Shown: positions 23,030-34,724, counted from the first letter of the stretch. The stretch is DNA of 64,000 nucleotides from Przewalskia tangutica (GCA_029844215.1 CM056734.1:13526501-13590500); one strand, 5' to 3'. Program-made: numbers and translations. The notes: generated from the sequence alone by a model not told the origin.

Positions 23030-24960
23030 ATACCAAAATCGGATCCTCATACTGTTGCCTCTTCACCTCCTCGACGATGGAAGACTCGGCAACCTCTCGA
23101 ACCCGAATTCCGTCCCTATCAGAATCAACCAAACGAACCCCAAGGCTCATTGGTGATGTAACTCTCGGACCATATCCTCTTCTGCGGTGAACATCGCATG
23201 CACTACCCATCGACCGCGACTAAGGGCATCTGCAACTACATTGGCCTTCCGGGTGGTACAAAATATCAACATCGTAATCCTTAAGTAGCTCAACCACCGC
23301 TCTCGCCGCAAGTTCGGCTCCTCCGTCAAGATATCCGAGACTTTTGTGGTCCGTATAAATGTCCACGTGAACTCCATATAAATAATGTCTCCGCATCTTC
23401 AAGGCATGAATCACCGCGCTAACTCAGTCATGTGTGGGATAGTTCTTCATGTTTCCTTTGTCGAGATCATAAGCTATAACCTTGCCGTCTTTGCATCAGC
23501 TGGCACACAGCCCGACACTGACGTCACAATAAACCACATATCCATCTAAGCCCTCCGGAAGAGTAAGAATCAGGCGGTCGTCAACTTCTCCTTTAGCAAT
23601 CGAAACTTTCCTCACAAGTATCCGCCCACCGAACATGGCCGCCTCGAGTCAACTTAGTCAAGGTCTTTGAAATAGAAGCAAATTTCTCTACAAACCTCCG
23701 ATAATAACTGCAAGGCCCAAAGTGCACTGTCGGTGTAGTGGATCGGGCCAAGTCTTGCCTCAATCTTAGTCAGACGAATCCGGTCGGCCCCGATCACATG
23801 CCCTAAGAAAGCCATCAAGATAACTGAACTCGTGACTGAGAACTTGGCATACAATCGCTGGTCTCGGAGGACTCAAAACCGTCCTCAAATGCTCAGATGC
23901 TCGCTCGCGAATACACCAAGATATCATCAATAAACACTATAACGAACATATCCAAGAATGGCTCGAACACCATATTCATCAAATCCATGAATACCGTTGG
24001 GGCGTTGTCAACCAAAGACATCACCTGAACTCATAGTGCCCATACCGGGTCCGAATGCGATCTTTGGGATATATCGTCTCTCTAACTCGCACTGATGATA
24101 ACTGCATCGCAGTCTATCTTGGAAAAACACTTTGCACCTGCAATCGTCAAACAAATCGTCAATCTGGGGAGGATATCTGTTCTTGATAGTTACCTTGTTT
24201 AGTGCTGTAATAAATACACATACAGCGTCCATCCTTCTTTTTTACAAACAACACCGTGCTCCCTGGGAGAAACTCTTGCCTAATAAAGCCGCTTCTCCAG
24301 AAATCTTTCACCGGTCCTTGACTCCTTCACTCGGCGGGTGCCATCTGTATGGCGGAATAGATATCGGTCGAGTATCCGGTGCCAAATCAATGCAAAACTC
24401 AATCTCCTCTCGGGAGGATACTAAGCTCATCCGGGAATACGTCCGAAACTCCTAACGACCGGATCGATCAAGGTCAGATCTCACCTCGATGTCGAATACC
24501 GAACCATATGGTAGATATACCCTTCCGCACCATCTTCCTAGCCGAGGTAGGAAATAAACTTACCACCGGCGCAAAGATTCCCTTCCACTGATAACGGCCA
24601 CCAGAAACCGAACCGAACTAATCTCTCTCTACCCACGTTGGCATAGCAAGATGCTAGCCAATCCATACCCATAATCACATCAAAGTCTGCCATATCCAAC
24701 TCTATCAAGTCGGCTGAAGTCGACGGCTATCTATAGTCACAGGCAAGCCTTATATACCCTCGGCTACCTCAATCACTCATCGGCGTAGCCACCTCAAAAG
24801 GTCTTATGGACTCGGGCTCTATCCCTATTCTCGGCAATATGAGGAGATATGTAGGACAAGGTAGAACACGGATCTATCAAAGCATATACATCACAAGAAG
24901 AAACCAACAATGTACTGGCGACATCCGCGACGCCTCACGGTCTGTCATTGGGACATAACA
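23030..24960 (-). pseudogene. Element A protease, reverse transcriptase and RNase H
   Basis: Read on the minus strand from high to low coordinate. Near 24840-24905 is 'ALIDPCSTLSYISPHIA', where DPCS replaces the DPGS/DSGS active site of gypsy protease. Near 24660-24710 is 'ADFDVIMGMDWLA'. The reverse transcriptase is seen at 24008-24232 ('ITALNKVTIKNRYPPQIDDL') and 23654-23854 ('MYAKFSV', 'MAFLGHVIGADRIRL'). RNase H is seen at 23220-23414 and 23147-23377 ('RRHYLYGVHVDIYTDHKSL', 'ELLKDYDVDILYHPEG', 'ANVVADALSR'). The YxDD catalytic box is not intact in one frame. After RNase H the integrase begins and is interrupted at 23030 by element B. Multiple frameshifts show it is inactive. Confidence 0.85.
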
Positions 24961-26204
24961 TATATGCGGTTCGAGGACCGCTAGAATCGAACCCTACCAC
25001 GACCTCTGCGCGGCTGCTGGCCATAAGTACCACGCCTCGGGCGTCTAACCATTGAAGATGAAGATCCAAAGACCGTCGGCTGAACTAATGCTCCCGCGCT
25101 GGGGCGGAAATCCTTCTTCGGATGGCCTGCTGGCCTGAGTAATATGCCCTCGAACCCATACGGCACTCGCCGGATGAGACCTCTACGCGTCGAACGCACC
25201 GAGGTAGGTGGTGGTCCCGACAGGCGGTCTCGCCTCGAAACATGAAGTCCTGGAGCCACGACTGCTCTCGAATAACCTCGCGATCGGACCTCGCCGGAAT
25301 CGAGAAGGAGCACTCAGCTTTGGCTGGAATGTGGACTAGTCTGCTGCGAGGCCGCCTCGAAATCGCCTCGAGCTGCTGTCACCGCCTCTTGGTGGCCCAA
25401 ATCTAGCCGATCCTGCTCTCTCTCGCCAATCCGCGTGCGTGCTGCATCTCGCAATATCTATCCACTGGTGAAGAGCCCCCAACATGCACGATGTCATATG
25501 ACGGTCTAACCCCATCACATACCGATGAACCCCATGCGCCATGTCATTTACTATGGTGTGTGCATATCGGCCGGGAGTCGAACTCAGGTGTACTCCTGAT
25601 AGTCCTCCCTGTCTGTCTCAAGGTCAAGAACATCTCTGGCTCTCCTCACCTCGTGAGGCAAGAAGTGGTCTAGGAACGCCTCTGTGAACTCCTCAAACAG
25701 TGGAAGAGCATCCTCACCTCTCGACAACACCCATGACTCGAACTATTCAACGCAATATCGCGTAGGTAGAAAGCTAGTGTAATGACTCGATCTCCGATGC
25801 CCTAAGCACTGCGTGGTCAGAATCGCGGACAAACTCCTGCGGATCCTCTCAAATCTCGAACCATAGAACTCGGGTGGGTGACAACCCAAGAAATCCGAAT
25901 CAGAATCGTCGGCTCTGGGTTGGCGCCGCTCTGTCGTGCCACCTCGCTATCTTTGGTCGATGGCAGAATATGTTCCCCATAATCTCTGTACTCGGACCAC
26001 ATTTGTGGGATCGAGGCTCGTCTGCGGTCTCGAGCCGCTCATTGCCTCAAAATCTGCTGAAATTTGGCGGCGGCGATGGAACTTCGCCGCCCTAAACATC
26101 ATCTCAGTAAGACGGGCATGTGCCCTCGTGACTCTCCGCGTCCCACTAGCAGCACCCTCAGCTGCCTTGCCTTTCTGGGCCGCGGTTGCCTTGCGTGGAG
26201 GCAT
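24961..26204 (-). pseudogene. Element A gag
   Basis: The start MPPRKATAAQKGKAAEG at 26204 is the typical beginning of chromovirus gag in this LTR family. The frame at 25947-26228 extends upstream by chance but fits from this ATG. Further down, frames at 25336-25542 and 24981-25313 contain the capsid-to-nucleocapsid transition with arginine-rich 'RRPRRGTYGQQPRRGRGR'. The zinc knuckle is degenerate, with only GHPKKDF recognisable. Several frameshifts break the frame, so no full protein can be made. Confidence 0.75.
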
Positions 26205-26395
26205 AACTGATACATAAAGGGAAAACATCAGAGGAGGTTCAACCTATAACTCAGCTCTATTGCACGATCTTAGAGTGAAAGAATGGAAACCAATCCTAAA
26301 TATCCTGCAGCCTCATGACTATAGATGTGGTGCACGACACACCGATAATTAAGACTACTGTAGACACGATGCATGGACACTTTCCGAGACTAATC
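26205..26395 (-). other. Element A untranslated leader
   Basis: Sequence between primer site and gag start, similar to 11270-11449 in element C. Confidence 0.6.
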
Positions 26396-26406
26396 GCTCG
26401 ATACCA
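26396..26406 (-). promoter_or_regulatory. Primer binding site of element A
   Basis: TGGTATCGAGC on the minus strand, four bases after the LTR end (TGACA, then AAAG), resembles the complement of initiator methionine tRNA (TGGTATCAGAGC). Confidence 0.75.
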
Positions 26407-26410
26407 CTTT

Positions 26411-29125
26411 TGTCACGACTCACCGGGGCCACGATCGTACCCTGCAGGGTACCCTGTCAGGTATATGTCAGAGAATAGCAGCGGAACATACATAACACAT
26501 AACTTAGAGGAAAGGGTAAACATCACTGGCCAGCCGATAAGACTGCCTTCTATAAACATACTTAAACAAAAGTATAGTAATACAACTGGTTCTTATAGCC
26601 CAAAACACATAGGTGACCACAGACCTCTAAAGATAACAACTGTGGCGGGACAGGGCCCCATCATACCCCTGAATGTACAAAATACCTATAGCATCAGGGA
26701 ATATCCGTACCAATAGACAAGCTTCCGGAGGGATGGAGCTTCTGACACTGGAGTAGTGATCCTAAGAACGAGGATCCTCAATCACCTTACCACCTGCGGC
26801 ATGAACGCAGCCCAGGAAAGTCGACATGATAAGTATCAAGTATGTAAAGCTGGAAAGTACTATAATAATGATATCATAAGTCTAAAAGTAAGTTGGAGTC
26901 ATGTAAGTCAATAAAATACCTTTTACTGTGCCTTACTAACAATGAGAGTGATAAGCATATATATACAATACTGCATAAAATAGGGGCCTTAGGATCAAAA
27001 CGGGGTACCTCGCCCGTAGTATCAATAAGCACCCCTACTCCTGGGACTATTTCACCCGCATAGGTCATGTGGACCCGCATGAGGTATTCCTCGCATAGGC
27101 TGTACCCGTCCGCATGGGACTATTTCACCCGCATAAGCCCATAGGACTCGCATGAGGTATTTCTCGCATCATGGGTAGAAAATCCACGGAACAGGTGGTA
27201 TAACGATCTTGGGGACTTACCCCTCAGATATACTCTTACCCCGAAGCAGATGGTATAACGATCTTGGGGACTTTCCCCTCAGATATACTCTTACAAGCGG
27301 TGGTATAACGATCTTGGGGCTTGCCCGCCGGATATACTCTTTACAAGAAGGTGGTATGACGATCTTGGGGTGGCCCGCCGGACATACTCTTACCCCGAGA
27401 AGGTGGTATAACGATCTTGGGGCTTGCCGCCGGATATACTCTTACCTAGCTCAAATCACATCATATCATAATCATACATAAGTTAAGAAAACTTATAACT
27501 TCTTATTAGTTTTGTTCATATACCCTCTCATTTTAGTTTACTTAAGGCACTTAATCATATCTTTAATAAAAGAAAACCGGGAATTTAACCCAAGTACTAC
27601 ATACTTCAACTCTTTTAAAAATGACTCTTTATACATAAAACTCTTGGGCAATTGCTGCCTTAAACCAAATTGCCTCTTCATATACTTATCTTACTTTTAG
27701 AGTAAATCTCTTCTCATTAACCTTTTATGAAGCTAATAAACCAACTTCCCATAAAGTTGTTATATTAACTCTATACTTTAGTAAAATCATACTTTTTCCC
27801 TAACCAAGGGATTTATACATTCTTAAAACGAAACAAGTCATTATATATACTCAAACAAGTAAGAATACCAAATCTTGTACGTCTACCGTACTACATAGTT
27901 TCATCTATTCATGCTCAAGAGATAGGAAAGCTTCACATACCTCTTTGGTCAATCCACTTGCTAAGTCCAAACTACCGCAAGTAATATGTCAACCTAAAAC
28001 AACCATGATACGTTTATTAACTTCTAATCTTAATGTAGAACAATCCAAGTTCAAAGTCACTAAATTCTATGGAAAATTGGGCAGCATTTCCTTTGTTTCT
28101 ACTCACTATGCCACATTTCTCAAGGCCGAATTTATCATCCAATTGCCAATCAATCCAACAATTCAAAGGGGATTACACACCCAAAATTCTGTCCCATAAG
28201 TTTACAACAATTCACTTAACAATTCTAAGGTAGTTTTTAGGCTACAACATGCTCATAATCTCTTCTTAACCCATTCTTCATATCCAAACCACATTTTATA
28301 GCATGCAATGACTCTAAGAGCATTATTTTACTACCACAAGTTCTTTCTTCTAAGCATGCAGCACTAGAACTAATTCTAAAGGAAGAAATGTTACCTTAAA
28401 GTTTTAGTCAAACTTATTCCAAAGATTTTGCTAGCTTCCTTGCCAAGAACACCACCACAAGCTAGCCACAAGCTTCCTTTTCTTGTTCTTAATTTTTCAG
28501 ATTTTCTTAGGCTGGATTTCCTTGAAATGTAGAGAGAAGGAGGAGCTTTTGCTTTAGAGAGAGAGAGAAATTAGATGACTCAAGTCTTCAAGACTTGGTC
28601 AATATATCGCATGCAAGAAATCGGATGGGGACACTTGTCACCCTCCCAAGGTCTTTTAAAAGAAAATCGACTTTTCCTAAGTCTTTCCGCCTAAAATCCC
28701 GCCATGCCTCGCTACGGCCATGGCGCAAACCCCGCAGCCTCTCAACTTTCGCACCGCGCTCGCTGCCTCTCAGGCGCGGCCGCAATCTCAGCGACCTCTC
28801 AAGATTTTCGACGCCGCTCGCATCCGGCGCCGCCTGCCGCTTTGTCCGAAACATATTTCCCGATCACGACCGAACTTGTAACTCTCATATCTTTCTACTC
28901 CGACGCCCTATCGATTTAACGGTTGGTTGCGTTGAATCTAGACTCAACGAACTACGCCCTAGGCCTTTGAACCACTTAGGAACTCTCAATGTACCGGGTC
29001 ATAACCCGCCTTAAAGTTGACCAAAACCCGTCCGGAATAATCCGTCAACCTATCCTTTGAAAATTTTAAGTCTTACATGCTTTCGTACGCTCTCATACGT
29101 AGGGTCAGAACTACGGGGTATAACA
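26411..29125 (-). repeat. LTR of element A (5' LTR in element orientation)
   Basis: 2715 bp, partner of 1018-3703. It contains the GGTATAACGATC tandem block at about 27185-27448. On the minus strand it starts TGTTATACCCCG. Reading frames in it duplicate those of the other LTR (for example 27945-28199 repeats 2515-2793). Confidence 0.92.
27185..27448 (-). repeat. Tandem repeat in LTR A, second copy
   Basis: Five copies of a roughly 52-bp unit containing TGGTATAACGATCTTGGGG. They are better preserved than in 1785-2010, where many copies have lost one or a few C or G bases. Confidence 0.85.
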
Positions 29126-29130
29126 AGAGG
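29126..29130. repeat. Target site duplication of element A (right copy, agagg)
   Basis: agagg directly after TATAACA; matches 1013-1017. Confidence 0.9.
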
Positions 29131-29680
29131 TAGGCCGAAGAAGTATTGAAGAGAGATGATTAGACGGGATATGACACATGTGCAACTTACTGAGGACATG
29201 ACCTTACATAGGGGGTTGTGAAAGACACAAATTAGGGTAAAAGAGTAGTAGGTAGTTGAGCATAGTCCTACTTACGCTTACATACTGGTAGTTGTATTGT
29301 TATTATTGTAGTTGTGCTTAGCTTATCATACTAGTAGACGCAATATTGTTTTATAACCTGTGTCATTTGATTTATGTTGTTATATGTTCTTTCGTATATT
29401 TTATTTATCATATTTATCTGCGTTAGTTACTGCTTCGTTTTTCAGAATGATTTATCATGACTTATTCGCTTTTGTTACTCTCATTTTTATACTGCTTTAA
29501 ATTTCTTATCCGGGTCTGACCGTTTCTCTTGATTTGTTTGTGCTTATGCTTTGTCTTGAGCTGAGAATCTTTCGAAAATAACCTCTTTGCTTATCAAGGT
29601 AAGTAAGATTTGCGTACACTCTATTCTCCCCAAACCCCACATTGTGGGATTTCACTGAGTATGTTGTTGTTGTAGTAACG
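29131..29680 (+). mobile_element. RTE-type LINE, 3' end (right half)
   Basis: From 29131 the plus strand continues the tail interrupted at 1017: with small frameshifts it reads like 'RPKKYW' then 'MIRRDMTHVQLTEDMTL' and ends near 29245. A 3' untranslated region follows and closes with the signature GTAAGATTTGCGTACACTC, CCCCACATTGTGGGATTTCA and a TTGTTGTTG tail near 29660-29675, as in plant RTE-type LINEs. This proves that both flanks of element A are one LINE copy. Confidence 0.85.
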
Positions 29681-29962
29681 TTTGGTTTGATTTGTTGCCT
29701 GAAATTGACATACATCTATCGTTGTAGTGTTCGGGATTCAGATCATATCACCCCCTCTCATTGAGAGTGGATTTTTTTTGTCGGTAAGCGACATGGGTGG
29801 CTCAAGGGTGACACCGGTAAAGTCTTTGCTTTAGATTTCTAAAAATTTTACGGATGAATTTTATGATTTTATTTTCTCTTAGATAATATTAAAGATTAAT
29901 ATAAAAAGAAGTACACAATTTATATAAATAAAAGAAAGAGAAAACACTATACATTTACTTTT
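29681..29962. other. Intergenic, no feature seen
   Basis: AT-rich sequence between the LINE tail and a long inverted-repeat element. Nothing coding is visible. Confidence 0.5.
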
Positions 29963-31105
29963 TAAAGGCAAAATACATATATTACACTTTTGAACTATAC
30001 TCGAAATATCGAATTCATACTTCAACTAATCGGGCGACCTATTACCTTTCTGCATAATTAAAAAGTGAATTTATTTTCCCCGAGAGTTGATGTGGCACAA
30101 ATATAAAAATAATTTTAAAAGAGGCGCGTTTTAATTAAGATATATTCATTTTTTTCTTTTTATAGCAAAATTCATATATTTGTTGTCTCTCCATCCCCCC
30201 ACGCCTCCCTTTCTTTACCCCTTCTCCCTAAAAGTACCTACTTCCATGAAAGGGACCAAGCTTTCACCCTATGGAGATTTTAACGCATACCCACATCACA
30301 GAATAACATCTTTTAACATCTAACAATGATTTCCAATCTCAAACACACCACACTTACTAAGCAATGGACTAAATCTAGTCATAGAACCTTCCAAAAAAGA
30401 ACGACACTTTCACCCAATCGAGATTTTGATGCATACCCAAATAAAAAAATGAAGACGAATACAAAAAAAATTAATAATGTATTTTTTCAGAATTGTAGCA
30501 TCAATAATTGATTTCGGTGAAACCCCAGCGACTAATTGGAAGCTTAAGAAGCTTAGTAAAAGAACTTGAGTTTTCTTGCTCAATACAAATATTCTGGCGA
30601 CTAATCGAAATATTTTGTAGTTCTATTTGAGGAGGTAGAAGTGGTAATGGCGACGACAGTGGGGAAAGTGGTCAGCGATGAGTTTTGAAGTTAATTTTTT
30701 GATGGTGGTTTTTTGGAGAAGAAGAAGGTGGGTAATGGTGGTCCGGTGGTGGCAGGTGTGACGTTTTCGGTGGGATAAGAAATGGAGTAAGTGGAGTGGT
30801 TTAATGATGAAGAAGATATAATTATTGATGGATTATATAATATATATATATATATAATATATATAACGAAAGAAAAAACAGTAAATAAAGAAAAGAAAAT
30901 GAAAAAAATATAAGATTTCTGACATAACGGTGACTTGGCAGCGAATGTATAACACCTCTCCATGTGCAACTGATTACGTGTGTATTGTGAGGTATATAAA
31001 TTCACTTTTTAATTATGCATGAGGCTAATAGATCGTTTGATTAGTTGGAGTGTGAATTCGACTTTTCAGGTATAGTTCAGTGCAATCTATGTATTTTGCC
31101 TTTTA
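29963..31105. mobile_element. Long terminal-inverted-repeat element (MITE or MULE-like, about 1.14 kb)
   Basis: The left 115 bases (29964-30077, starting aaaggcaaaatacatatat) are an inverted match to the right end (30993-31104, ending atgtattttgcctttt) with scattered mismatches, including the shared inner block gcataattaaaaagtgaattta. The interior has no transposase. Long inverted termini fit a Mutator-like non-autonomous element. The target duplication is not clear because the flanks are A/T runs. Confidence 0.7.
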
Positions 31106-31524
31106 AAAAAATATTTTAAAACTTTGAACTACAGTACTCAACTTTTCATATTATTAAATAAAAAAATTACAACAACATCCAAGATAATGTACTTCAAATA
31201 TATGGATAATATCTTATTAACATGAATTAATCCTACTATTATAAATTTTAATGTTACTATGTCAAGTAAAAGAAAAGTATGCAAAAATAATAAGGCAACA
31301 CAATTTTTATTTATGTAGTATATACTTAGCCTCGAGATAAAATTTAGCTTTACTCCACTAATTTATTGAGATGCACTTGCTAAACCGAGTATATCAAGGA
31401 GTGAGAAATATCATACTGTATAAAGTCCTTCAAAAAAAGAACATGAACGTAACCTCTATGGCCTGCTGACAAACTTGAAAAAGGTGCTGCTTTTTCGTAA
31501 GTAGCTGAGAAATTGTTTCAAGTT
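31106..31524. other. AT-rich intergenic sequence
   Basis: No coding potential or recognised repeat seen. Confidence 0.4.
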
Positions 31525-32642
31525 AATCGCCAGAGTGTTTGGCCTATAATTATGTAAGTCTTCGGTAAACATAAACAGCTTTCACCAACATTTATGCAAA
31601 TTTACTAGAATATTTTTTTTAATAGATTTAAAACTATTTAAAATATTCTTTTCTATCATATGTTTCTAAAAATTAGCATATCTTTACAATTTAATAATTT
31701 TTTATTAAATTATTTAATTGTAACATTTAATCAAAAAATAATATTATATTATACATAAGAAATGTAACGACAATTTGATAGTCAATGACTCAAATATGTC
31801 CAAACCTACCCCCGCCCTACCCACATCTACCCCATCCTCAAATTTCTATGTCATATATTTATTTATTTTATAAAAAAAATGATTTTTTTTCTTCCCCCCT
31901 TACCCCGCCCTACCCCCAACCCCACCCCATCCTCAAATTTATATTCATATTTTTGTTACTTTTATAAAAAATGATTGAAAATATGAATTTTTTTCTTACC
32001 CCACGCTCTACCCCTACCCCCCACACCAGTTCCCCTACCCCATCCTTAAATTTCTATTTCATATTTTTTGTTACTTTTTTTAAAAAAAATATTAAAAAAT
32101 ATGAATTTTTTTCTTACCCCTAACCCCTACCCCCACCCCACCCCACCCCATTGCCCTACCCATCCTCAAATTTCTATTTCATATTTTTTGTTACTTTTAT
32201 AAAAAAAAAATATTAAAAAATATGAATTTTTTTCTTAACCCCACCCTACCCCCACCCCCATCCCACCCCACCCCTACCCATCCTCAAATTTCTATTTCAT
32301 ATTTTTGTTACTTTTATTAAAAAAAAAAAACTTACCCCCTCCCGCCTCTACCCCTACCCCTACCCCCACTCTACCCCTATTCCCAAATTTCTATTTTATA
32401 TGAGGATATTATATGAAATTAAAAGGAATTTTGTGAAAAGAAAATGGTAAATGGGTCCAAAAAAACTTCTATGAATAAGTAAAAAGGACTTCTCCAGAAG
32501 CACCAAATTGGTGTTTCTGCTTCTCTTCCCATCTAAAAACGGCTTCCGAAAAAAGTATTTCTACTTCTGGAAAGAGGGTGTTTGGCCAAAGAAGTGTTTC
32601 TGAGAAACAGAAACACTTTCAGAAACTTGGGCAAACACCACC
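31525..32642. mobile_element. Possible hAT-like non-autonomous element containing a C-rich minisatellite
   Basis: GTGTTTGGCC near 31532 and the inverted GGGCAAACACC ending near 32641 look like hAT-type termini, and GTGTTTGGCC also recurs inside near 32578. No matching 8-bp duplication was found, so the outer limits are uncertain. No transposase is present. Confidence 0.35.
31795..32395. repeat. Minisatellite of about 110-120 bp units with C-rich tracts
   Basis: About five copies of a unit made of (CCCCAC/TACCCC)n, CATCCTCAAATTTCTATTTC, ATATTTTTGTTAC and an A-rich block ending in TATGAATTTTTTTCTTAC. Each unit alternates a C-rich tract with poly(A/T). Confidence 0.8.
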
Positions 32643-32762
32643 TAAATCATTTAATGGAAAAAAAATTGAAGCCACCAGCAAGTTCACAAACTATTGTAAT
32701 GAAAATCATGACATATTTTATTAATAAGCAAATTGAGAAACACGAAAATATGGAGGAGAATT
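32643..32762. other. Short intergenic segment before element T1
   Basis: No feature seen. Confidence 0.4.
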
Positions 32763-33002
32763 TGTTGAAATATATTGAGTTAGATATTGAGTTTGTTAAG
32801 AGTTTGTTAGGTGGTTGTTAAGTTTGTTAAGAGTTTGTTAGGTGGTTATTAAGTAGTTAAAGTTGTTAAGTCCAACACTATAAATATAAGGGTCCATTTG
32901 TAATGTTCATTAAGCAAATAAGAAAAGACTTCACAAAAATATCTCTCTTCTCTCACTCTCTCTCGTCTCTCTTTTCTTTCTTTTTCTCCTCTTCTGTTCT
33001 TA
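32763..33002 (+). repeat. T1 left LTR (minimum shared part)
   Basis: Shared with 34791-35042. TATA motif ACTATAAATATAAGG at 32877-32891, followed by a CT-rich stretch. Internal repetition of GTTTGTTAAGAGTTTGTTAGGTGGTT. Confidence 0.75.
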
Positions 33003-33354
33003 CTTCACCATTTGCACTGTGTTGGTGAAATCCACAAAACTGATAAGATTATTGTATCTTCGAAAGGTTGGTGATTACTATTAATGTGATCTCCTTTGTA
33101 GATTGTTACAAATATCTATTAGGTTTTGTTGTTGTTAAACCTATCAGGTACCAGATTTGATTGGCTCAGAGAGTCAAAGCGTCGACTTTGATCGAGGAGA
33201 TTTTTTATATGTGTTTTTTGATTCGTGTTTCGAATGATGGAGAACACATCAGTAGATACATGACAGACAATTGAATTTTACATCAGTTGAATTCAATTAG
33301 CGTACAATTATTGAATTGCATATTTGAGTTGCATAAACAATAGATTGATGGAAG

Positions 33355-33745
33355 GATCGAGGAGTTTTTAGTTGCAAATCGACTGAGAACTGAGGGATAC
33401 TTCATCGGAAGCAATATGGATTGAGATGAAGCTCAATTTACAAAGTTTTCACAGGTCAATCAACTGTTCGATTGCCTGTTTTTATTTGTTTAGCTCATGA
33501 CAGGAGAATAGAGGAATTTCTAGCCGGAATTGGACTAGAAATTGAGGGAGACTCCACTGCATATCCGAGCTTCTTCTAATAGCTTGTATAGGGAGAATCG
33601 AGGGATTTTCTCGTTCGAGCGTGACTAGAGAACGATGGGTTCTTCGTTACTGCTGCTAGGCTTATTCTAAGAGATTGCATAGGGAGAATAGAGGGATTCT
33701 CTAGTCCGAAGTGTGACTAGAGAACGAAGGGTTCTTCGTTGTTGC
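33355..33745 (+). repeat. T1 hairpin repeats (shared with T2)
   Basis: Three clear units and one degenerate earlier unit. The best one (33688-33745) has the palindrome-like parts gagaatagaggGATTCTC, CTAGTCCGA...GTGACTAGAG and GAACGAAGGGTTCTTC. The first unit (about 33503-33545) carries the variant ccggaattggactaga, exactly as in the first unit of T2. Confidence 0.8.
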
Positions 33746-33944
33746 TACTAGTGTAGCAGTTACTGAAAGTGCTACTGTTGTGAGAGTTGAAGCTCCTGCT
33801 GTTAAATGTTAATGATGTAACTGCTGGTGATATTGCTCATGTGTTGCAACTGCCGATGTTAACGCAGGAGCAGTAGTACTGAAACTGCTGCAGCTGCCGA
33901 TATTACTATTATCATTGTTTTTCTTGGTAGGCAAATCAGCGTGT

Positions 33945-34724
33945 CTTTTGTCCGCTGGATGCGGACTCGACTTCGTAGTTCGATTTGCACCCCAAAGGAT
34001 GTTTCAATATTGGACTTCCATCTGGGAAGTCACTTTTCCATCTTCTGCCGAGAGAATTTTATGTATTCAAAGATTAGCGCTATAATCGCAAATGGCGTGT
34101 TAGCATTGTTCGATATGGTACAAAGATGACCACCCATTCATCGATGAAGTCACGCGCAAATACTTTGAAAATCATAAGTATTTTGGCCTTGAAGCAGACT
34201 AAGTCTTTTTTTATTTCCAACAAGGTACCATACCTTGTGTTTCAAAGGATGAAAGATTTATCATGGAGACCCCATACAGGGTAGCAAAGTCTCCAGATGG
34301 AAATGGTGAAGTTTATACAGCTTTGAAATTTTCAAGATTATTGGAAGACATGAACTCAAGAGGCATTAAATTTGTGGATTGCTATGGAGTTGGCAATGCT
34401 TTGGTTCGAGTGGCAGATCCTACCTTTTTGGGATATTTCATTGATAAAGGTGTGTCTGTTGCTGCAAAAGTTGTACGTAAGGCCTATCCACAAGAAAATG
34501 TTGGTGTGTTTGTCCGTCGATGTAAAGGTGGACCACTTGTTGTGGTTGAATATAGTGAGTTGGATCCTTCACTCTCTAGCGCAGTAAACCAGGAAACAAT
34601 GTCTGCTTACATATGCTTACTGTAGATTTCCTGAATAAAGTGGCAAACGACCTTGAGAAAGACATCATTTATCATCTGGCAGAGAAGAAATTCCCCTCAA
34701 TTCATGGTCATACAGTGGGATGAT
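33945..34724 (+). pseudogene. UDP-N-acetylglucosamine diphosphorylase (UAP) fragment, captured and intron-free
   Basis: Reading with two or more frame changes gives 'PKGCFNIGLPSGKSLF' (near 33990-34040, the pyrophosphorylase substrate loop), 'FENHKYFGLEAD' (34165-34200), then the frame 34263-34625 with 'METPYRVAKSPDGNGEVYTA', 'KFVDCYGVGNALVRVADPTF' and 'KVVRKAYPQENVGVFVRR'. After a short rearrangement at 34600-34630 comes 'VANDLEKDIIYHLAEKK'. This is roughly the central half of the cytosolic enzyme that makes UDP-GlcNAc from GlcNAc-1-phosphate and UTP. The protein is normally encoded by many exons, but no introns are present here, so the copy came from spliced RNA. Frameshifts and lack of both ends make it non-functional. 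It lies inside T1, between hairpin repeats and polypurine tract. Confidence 0.88.

Larger units (their letters stand above)
1018..29125 (-). mobile_element. LTR retrotransposon A, Ty3/gypsy chromovirus-like (Tekay/Del type), nested host
   Basis: The element is read on the minus strand. It has two LTRs of about 2.7 kb (26411-29125 as 5' LTR, 1018-3703 as 3' LTR), 5' TG and 3' CA ends (TGTTATACC at one end, GTCGTGACA at the other), a primer site complementary to initiator methionine tRNA, a gag starting MPPRKATAAQKG, then protease, reverse transcriptase, RNase H and integrase in gypsy order, and a purine-rich tract before the 3' LTR. It is flanked by agagg. Its own length without the nested elements B and C is about 10.3 kb. 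All coding domains carry frameshifts or stops. Placement in the Tekay/Del group rests on the LTR start, gag start and domain order, and is inference. Confidence 0.9.

Noticed and set aside
30691..31005. 104-residue minus-strand ORF
   Set aside because: It overlaps the right inverted terminus of the element at 29963-31105, is low-complexity and has no recognisable domain.
34263..34625. 120-residue ORF as a functional UDP-GlcNAc diphosphorylase gene
   Set aside because: It covers only part of the enzyme, its upstream and downstream homology lie in other frames, and it sits inside a retroelement.
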